The position numbers and the translations under genes are program-made. Below the pieces are notes generated by a model that saw only the letters and a list, made by a program, of their open reading frames with translations, was not told where the DNA came from and ran no database searches. From the NCBI GenBank assembly GCA_964471755.1, contig CAYYJM010000001.1, positions 1 to 64,000 of the forward strand: 64,000 nt of DNA, in the 5' to 3' direction. This DNA comes from CAYYJM01 sp964471755. Its GTDB lineage: Bacteria; Planctomycetota; Planctomycetia; Gemmatales; Gemmataceae. Position 1 is the stretch's first letter, and the number at the start of each line of letters is the position of its first letter. Shown here one piece after another: positions 59,663 through 64,000 of this stretch.

Positions 59663-61865
59663 GCATCTCGCGTTTGGCGTAGACCTCCCACGGCGTCCCC
59701 TTGAAATCCTCGGCCAGGCTGGCGAAGGTCTTGCTCGCCCGCTTGGCCATCTTGCGGCCGGTGCTGTCGCCGCTCAGATCCTCACGCGAGGCCAGCTTCC
59801 AGCCCTTGTGGATCTTCGCGTCGTAGGGCGGCAACTCCTTGCGCATCTGGCCGAGCATCGACTGATACTCGAACAGATAGGCGATCTGCGCCTGGAGATG
59901 GCTGTTGATGAAGTCGTAGTTCGCCTGCCAGCGCTTGTTCTCCTTGTCGCGGTCGCCGCTCATGTCCTCGAGTTCTTCCTGGGCCTCGATCAGCGATCCA
60001 AGGATGATCGCCACCTTGCGCTCGTCCTCCTCGACCTGGACCTTGAACCGCGGCTCGTCCGATGGCAGACGATAGCCGTCCTTCAGAACGTCCAGATTGA
60101 CGCGGAGATCGGCCCGGATCTCATCCACCTGCTTCTTCAGGTCGGCTGGGAAGTCGGCTCGCGGCGAGACGGCCCAGAGGACGGCTCGGGCCCGCTGGAG
60201 CTTCTTCCGCAGGGGCGAATCCTCGCCGCCAGCCGGGTAATCCGACACCGTGCCGGCCAGGGTCAGCAGCAGGTCCGCCGGGATGTCGTTGTCGTCCTGC
60301 GACACCTTGATCGGCGGGACGCGGAACTCGTCACGGATGCTGGCGATCGCCAGGCCGACGGCCGCCCCGCCCGGTGGCACCGGTTTCGGAGCCAGGGTCG
60401 GGGTCTTCGCCAGGGCCTCGGCCGGATCGTACTCCGCGCCGCCGGCCTTCTCGGTTCCGGCCAGGAACGGCTTCTGTTGCAGCTTGAACGGCTCCAGCTC
60501 GTCCTTCATGAACCGGGTGATCGACTCGTTCATCTGCTCGATCGGGATCGGGTCGTTCTCGCGGTTGATCTTGCCTTCGAGGGCCTTCTTGCCGGTCGTG
60601 TACAGGGTGCCGAGCATCACGCCCATCGGCAGCAGGTCCGTCTCGTAGGAGAAGCCGTCCTTCGAGCAGGCCGACCAGATCTGGACGCCCTCGGGCGGTG
60701 CCTTCAGCAGCGCTTCCAGCTTCTCGCTCATCGGGCCGCTACCCTTGCGTTCCTGGCCGAAGGTCGGGTTCTTGCGGTTCACGTCCACGACGAGGATCTT
60801 CTGGCGGGCCTTGCAGGCACCGACCTTCTCCAGGATCCAGCTCATCGGAATGAGCGTCGCGACATTCTCGAACTCGCCCTCGATCGGCACGAAGTAGCAC
60901 TTGTCTTCGATCTCGGCACAGTGGCCGACCAGGAAGATCATGATGCGATCCTGAGCCCGGCTCGTGTCGAGGAAGTCGGTCAGGGTCTTTTCGATGACGC
61001 CCTTGAGCGGCGGCCGTTCGGCTCCCCGACCGGCGATGTCGCTCAGATGGGCGATCTGGGTCAGCGGGATTCGCAGGGCCTCATTCAGGGTGTTGACCAG
61101 ACGCGGAATCGAGGGCAGATCACGCGGCGGGCCGGAGTGGATGAAGTTGGCGTACAGGTAGTTGTGGACGCTGATGATCAGAGCCCGACGCGGGAAGCCA
61201 TTTCCGCCGATGCCGGTCGAGATGGTCTGTGGTCGCTCCTTGTCGCCGCCCTTCTTCGTCGTGCTGGTGTTCTGGGGTCGGCCTTCCGGCTCCGCATCGC
61301 CGGAGCCGCTCAGGAAGGCGACCTCGGGAATCGGCTTGCCACTCAGGCCGGCACTCAGCTGCGGCCAGAAGACGGCGACCAGGACGCCAGCAGCGATGAG
61401 GAACAGGGCCATGACCACCAGCGGCACCACCAGGCTGCGCGGCTTGCGGGCCCGCCGCAGGGTTTGCCGTGTCGGCGTCTCCTCGTCGGCGAAATCGTCG
61501 AAGGCCGTGGGCTGGCTTTTCTTCTTCTTGCGAGGCGTGGCCACTGCGACGGCGGCCTCGTCCGCCGCAACGGGTGGCGGAACGGCCGGCCGGGATGGCG
61601 TCACTGGCGCGGGGAGCGGAGGCGGAGCCTTTCGGCCGGCCTGCTGTTGCTGCTGTTGCTGCTGGCTGCCGGCAGGCTTCACGGCTGGCGGAACCGGACG
61701 CGGCTGCGGGGCTGGAGTCGGAGTCGGCGTCGCCTGGCTGCCCGCCTGACGCGGCATCAGCACGGTCTGACAGTGCTTGCACCGGATCGGCTGGGCGAGC
61801 CAGTCACTCGGGATCCGCAGAATGTTCCGACATCCGGGGCATGTCGCCTGCACGACGGCGCTCAT
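59613..61865 (-). CDS. Zinc-ribbon, membrane-anchored caspase-fold protein lacking the catalytic Cys
   Basis: A 750-residue protein. A zinc ribbon (Cys9, Cys12, Cys29, Cys32) starts the protein, followed by a Pro/Gln-rich linker with eight Gln near 68-75, a basic stretch and one membrane helix at about 145-168. The caspase-fold domain (about 225-410) has RALIISVHNYLYANFI, IMIFLVGHCAEIEDKCYFVP with His315, and QKILVVDVNRKNPTFGQERK. In active members the last strand ends Asp-x-Cys; here it is DVN, so Asn363 occupies the nucleophile site. Residues 430-750 are soluble, helical and of no known family. ATG 61865 begins MSAVVQATCP. It probably acts as a scaffold or regulator. Confidence 0.82.
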   Translation of the reverse strand: MSAVVQATCPGCRNILRIPSDWLAQPIRCKHCQTVLMPRQAGSQATPTPTPAPQPRPVPPAVKPAGSQQQQQQQQAGRKAPPPLPAPVTPSRPAVPPPVAADEAAVAVATPRKKKKSQPTAFDDFADEETPTRQTLRRARKPRSLVVPLVVMALFLIAAGVLVAVFWPQLSAGLSGKPIPEVAFLSGSGDAEPEGRPQNTSTTKKGGDKERPQTISTGIGGNGFPRRALIISVHNYLYANFIHSGPPRDLPSIPRLVNTLNEALRIPLTQIAHLSDIAGRGAERPPLKGVIEKTLTDFLDTSRAQDRIMIFLVGHCAEIEDKCYFVPIEGEFENVATLIPMSWILEKVGACKARQKILVVDVNRKNPTFGQERKGSGPMSEKLEALLKAPPEGVQIWSACSKDGFSYETDLLPMGVMLGTLYTTGKKALEGKINRENDPIPIEQMNESITRFMKDELEPFKLQQKPFLAGTEKAGGAEYDPAEALAKTPTLAPKPVPPGGAAVGLAIASIRDEFRVPPIKVSQDDNDIPADLLLTLAGTVSDYPAGGEDSPLRKKLQRARAVLWAVSPRADFPADLKKQVDEIRADLRVNLDVLKDGYRLPSDEPRFKVQVEEDERKVAIILGSLIEAQEELEDMSGDRDKENKRWQANYDFINSHLQAQIAYLFEYQSMLGQMRKELPPYDAKIHKGWKLASREDLSGDSTGRKMAKRASKTFASLAEDFKGTPWEVYAKREMLTNLGLEWKADAAMGP

Positions 61866-61984
61866 CGGGTATCTCCGCAATTCCTCACCGCGACCAGGTG
61901 ACGCATGTTACCTTGGACGCCGCCTCCACCGTGGCGGTTCCCACAATACGCCATCAGTCATCGTGACACGGTCGGCGCTCCGCG

Positions 61985-63232
61985 TCAAGTAGACCGGCGA
62001 AGTAAGTGCAGGCGGAGCAAGTTCATCGCGAGCTTGGCCGTTCGACGCCGAATCTCCGTTCGCGAGCCGATCCAGTGGAACCGGGCGGCCGATTCGCCGT
62101 CCGCGTGGGCCAGGGCGACCCAGACCAGCCCCTCGGGCCGATCCTCGGTCAGGTCACCAGGCCCGGCCACGCCGACCGTGGCGAGGGCCAGGTCCGTCCG
62201 CAGCCGGGTCCGACAGCCGATGGCCAGCGCCTTGACCACGGCTTCACTCACGGCCCCTTCCCTGGCCAGCAGGTCGGCCGGCACGCCGAGCAGTTCGCGC
62301 TTGAGCCGATCGTCGTAGGCGATGACGCCGCCCCGGAACCAGGCGCTGGCTCCCGGAACGCTCACCAGGGCGTCGGCCAGCTGTCCACCGCTGACGCCCT
62401 CGGCGACCGCGACGTTCAGGCGGTGCCGAACCAGCAGGCCCGCCACGGCATGCTGCAACTCCTCGTCCTCGACACCGTAGACGACCTCGCCCAGCCGTTC
62501 GCGGATGGTCTGCTCGACCGGGGCGGCCTGGGCGAGGGCTTCCGCCTCGGTCGCGCCACGAGCCAGGATGCGCAGCGAAATCACCGCATCACTGGCCGTG
62601 ATACCGACTTCCGGCAGATGATCGCGACGGGTCAGGTCGAACAGTTTCTCCTCGACGTGCGACTCGCCCAGGCCGAAGGTGTTGATCTTGCGCTGGATCA
62701 GCACTCCCTGGGACAGACCCAGGGAGTGCAGGCGGGGCTTTACGCGGGCCTCGTACATCGCGTACATTTCGGTAGGGACGCCGGGCAGGGCGGCGACGTA
62801 CGCCGAGCCATGCTGCATCCAGATGCCGGGTGCGGTGCCGCGGTCGTTGCCCAGGATCTCGGCTCCCTGAGGAAAGAGAGCCTGGACGCGGTTCCGCTCC
62901 GGCATGACGCGATTCCGACGACGGAACATCTCCTGGATGATGGCGAGCGAGTCGGCGTCCTCGACGAGTGGGACGCCGGCCAGGGCGGCGAGAACCTCGC
63001 GGGTCAAGTCGTCCTGGGTCGGCCCCAGGCCGCCGGTGGCGATGACCAGCTTCGCCCGGCGCGTGGCGATCTGGAACGCCTCCAGATTGGCCCGGTAGTC
63101 GTCGGCGATGGTCGTGTGCCAGCCGACGACGATGCCGATCTCGGCCAGGCGGCGACTGAGCCACTGGGTGTTGGTGTCGAGATTCCGGCCGCTGGTCAGC
63201 TCGCTACCGATGGACAGAAGTTCGGCGTTCAT
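61985..63232 (-). CDS. cinA: CinA family protein (ADP-ribose pyrophosphatase/NMN deamidase type)
   Basis: A 415-residue CinA. The N-terminal molybdopterin-binding-like COG1058 domain starts MNAELLSIGSELTSGRNLDT and has KLVIATGGLGPTQDDLTREV. The C-terminal PncC-like domain has VAEGVSGGQLADALVSVPGA and WFRGGVIAYDDRLKRELLGV, the site for nicotinamide mononucleotide deamidation, and ALATVGVAGPGDLTEDRPEG. Full-length CinA is about this size, so both activities are expected in NAD recycling. ATG 63232 is preferred over the GTG/ATG four codons upstream. Confidence 0.93.
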   Translation of the reverse strand: MNAELLSIGSELTSGRNLDTNTQWLSRRLAEIGIVVGWHTTIADDYRANLEAFQIATRRAKLVIATGGLGPTQDDLTREVLAALAGVPLVEDADSLAIIQEMFRRRNRVMPERNRVQALFPQGAEILGNDRGTAPGIWMQHGSAYVAALPGVPTEMYAMYEARVKPRLHSLGLSQGVLIQRKINTFGLGESHVEEKLFDLTRRDHLPEVGITASDAVISLRILARGATEAEALAQAAPVEQTIRERLGEVVYGVEDEELQHAVAGLLVRHRLNVAVAEGVSGGQLADALVSVPGASAWFRGGVIAYDDRLKRELLGVPADLLAREGAVSEAVVKALAIGCRTRLRTDLALATVGVAGPGDLTEDRPEGLVWVALAHADGESAARFHWIGSRTEIRRRTAKLAMNLLRLHLLRRST

Positions 63233-63326
63233 GGAGAATCTCACGGAAGGACGTCTTTCGCGCGAGGCGCAGCGTCATCATACGGCATTCCTATCCCCCG
63301 GGAATCCAGACAGGGAGTGTACGGCG

Positions 63327-64000
63327 ATGTCCGCCATCCGGATCGGCAATCAGACGACGAAGCACATTGTGGAGGCTTTCCAGCCGTACTATTTCGCCCT
63401 GGAGCATGGCTTCGATGCGTTCGAGTGGTTCAGCGACAAGGGCCGCTACGGCTGGTGTGAGGACGACCACGACGCGGCCGGCCGGGTGCGTCTGAAGGCC
63501 GAGGGGCAGGCGCGAAACATTCGCTTCAGTGTCCATGCGCCGTACTTCGCCTCGCCACTCGACCCGGAAGGGCGAGCCGCCCTGGCCCGAAGCATCGCTT
63601 TCGCGGCAGACATCGGAGCGGCGGTGGTGAATCTGCATCTCGTCACCGACCAGGGGCCGCGAGCCTTCGCCGACGCCCTGGCTCCGCTGGTCGAACAGGC
63701 ACGCACCGCCGGCGTGACCCTGAGTCTGGAGAACACGCCCGAGACGACGCCGGACGACTTCAACGCCGTCTTCGCCGAGTTGCATCGCGATGGGGCCAGT
63801 CCCTGGGTCGTCGGCATGTGCTTCGACATGGGCCATGCCAATCTCTGCCACGTCACCCGCCACGACTACTGTGGCTACGTCGATCTCCTGAGTGAGGTGG
63901 TGCCGATCATCCACTGGCACGCCCATGAAAACTGGGGCGATCGCGACAGTCACCTGACCCTTTTCACGGGCCCCTCGGCTCACAGCGATGCCGGCATTCG
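63327..64000 (+). CDS. Sugar phosphate isomerase/epimerase-like TIM barrel (3' truncated)
   Basis: The frame from ATG 63327 is open to the window end, giving 224 residues. MSAIRIGNQTTKHIVEAFQP begins a xylose-isomerase-like TIM barrel of the AP-endonuclease-2 superfamily; SVHAPYFASPLD, VNLHLVTDQG, VTLSLENTPETTPDDFNAVF and MCFDMGHANLCHVTRH, then HWHAHENWGDRDSHL provide the metal-ligand Glu, Asp and His residues of the family. Substrate unknown. GGAG lies at 63314-63317, 9 bases before the ATG. It is divergent from cinA, 94 bases apart. Confidence 0.82.
   Translation, partial: MSAIRIGNQTTKHIVEAFQPYYFALEHGFDAFEWFSDKGRYGWCEDDHDAAGRVRLKAEGQARNIRFSVHAPYFASPLDPEGRAALARSIAFAADIGAAVVNLHLVTDQGPRAFADALAPLVEQARTAGVTLSLENTPETTPDDFNAVFAELHRDGASPWVVGMCFDMGHANLCHVTRHDYCGYVDLLSEVVPIIHWHAHENWGDRDSHLTLFTGPSAHSDAGI

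Noticed and set aside
61637..61672. CTG/TTG repeat-like tract as a microsatellite element
   Set aside because: It is simply the codons of the poly-Gln segment of the pseudo-caspase protein.
1..64000. tRNA, rRNA, CRISPR array or riboswitch
   Set aside because: None was recognised in any intergenic stretch; the palindromes are single, not regularly spaced like CRISPR repeats.

Overview
The window is a gene-dense, high-GC bacterial chromosome segment that looks like a planctomycete of the Gemmataceae type. Evidence: a TIGR02996-type N-terminus (49541-51079), a Cys/Tyr/Thr/Val-rich envelope protein of the planctomycete YTV kind (30549-31985), a zinc-ribbon/caspase-fold protein with a DVN motif in place of Asp-x-Cys (59613-61865), GYF-like/ExbD fusions and several structured intergenic palindromes. 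No rRNA, tRNA, CRISPR array, integrase or transposase was seen. Families were assigned by reading translated sequence; no database search was run.

Layout. 1-3320 (+): truncated HpnK-like deacetylase, polyprenyl-phosphate-type GT2 and GT87 membrane glycosyltransferase, probably one operon. 3221-11658 (-): an unknown gene, then a trypsin-like exported protease, a tail-collar protein, two small structural proteins, a connector, an HK97-type major capsid protein, a prohead protease and a portal protein: a compact virion-head module with no terminase, tail-tube, lysis or integration gene in or next to it. 11762-13849: MarC, a 44-residue gene behind a good promoter (possibly leaderless) and RlmL. 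14042-20609 (-): a lower-GC pair (GNAT-like plus unknown) behind mutL, an NtrC-type regulator and a TrkA-N/ion-channel protein. 20684-21578: spherulin-4-like gene broken by an assembly gap. 21793-25451: membrane protein, MgtE with a large insertion, PanC, CYTH protein.

25525-30379 (-): KdsD, KdsC and a 1087-residue LptC/LptA-like protein, probably making Kdo precursors and exporting lipopolysaccharide. 30549-31985: cystine-rich YTV-like envelope protein. 32369-34435 (+): ExbB/TolQ-like channel with two GYF-like/ExbD proteins. 34937-39803: exported esterase-like hydrolase and a large exported TPR protein. 39894-46720 (-): a six-gene operon DUF4129 - DUF4350 - MoxR ATPase - DUF58 - two membrane proteins, five genes of it joined by overlaps or very short gaps. 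46815-47283: two small genes resembling a toxin-antitoxin pair in layout. 47321-64000: carotenoid oxygenase, small membrane-anchored protein, TIGR02996 protein, RarD-like transporter, ABC exporter, FHA protein, FabG-like SDR, lipoprotein, metallophosphoesterase, TonB-like anchored protein, purine nucleoside phosphorylase, pseudo-caspase, CinA, and a TIM-barrel isomerase cut by the window end.

The most unusual points are the terminase-less capsid module, whose genes are open and interspersed with host-type palindromes (suggesting long residence or domestication); a paralogous domain shared by two adjacent genes of that module; nested palindromes whose two arms carry different but individually self-complementary inner hairpins; and the pseudo-caspase.
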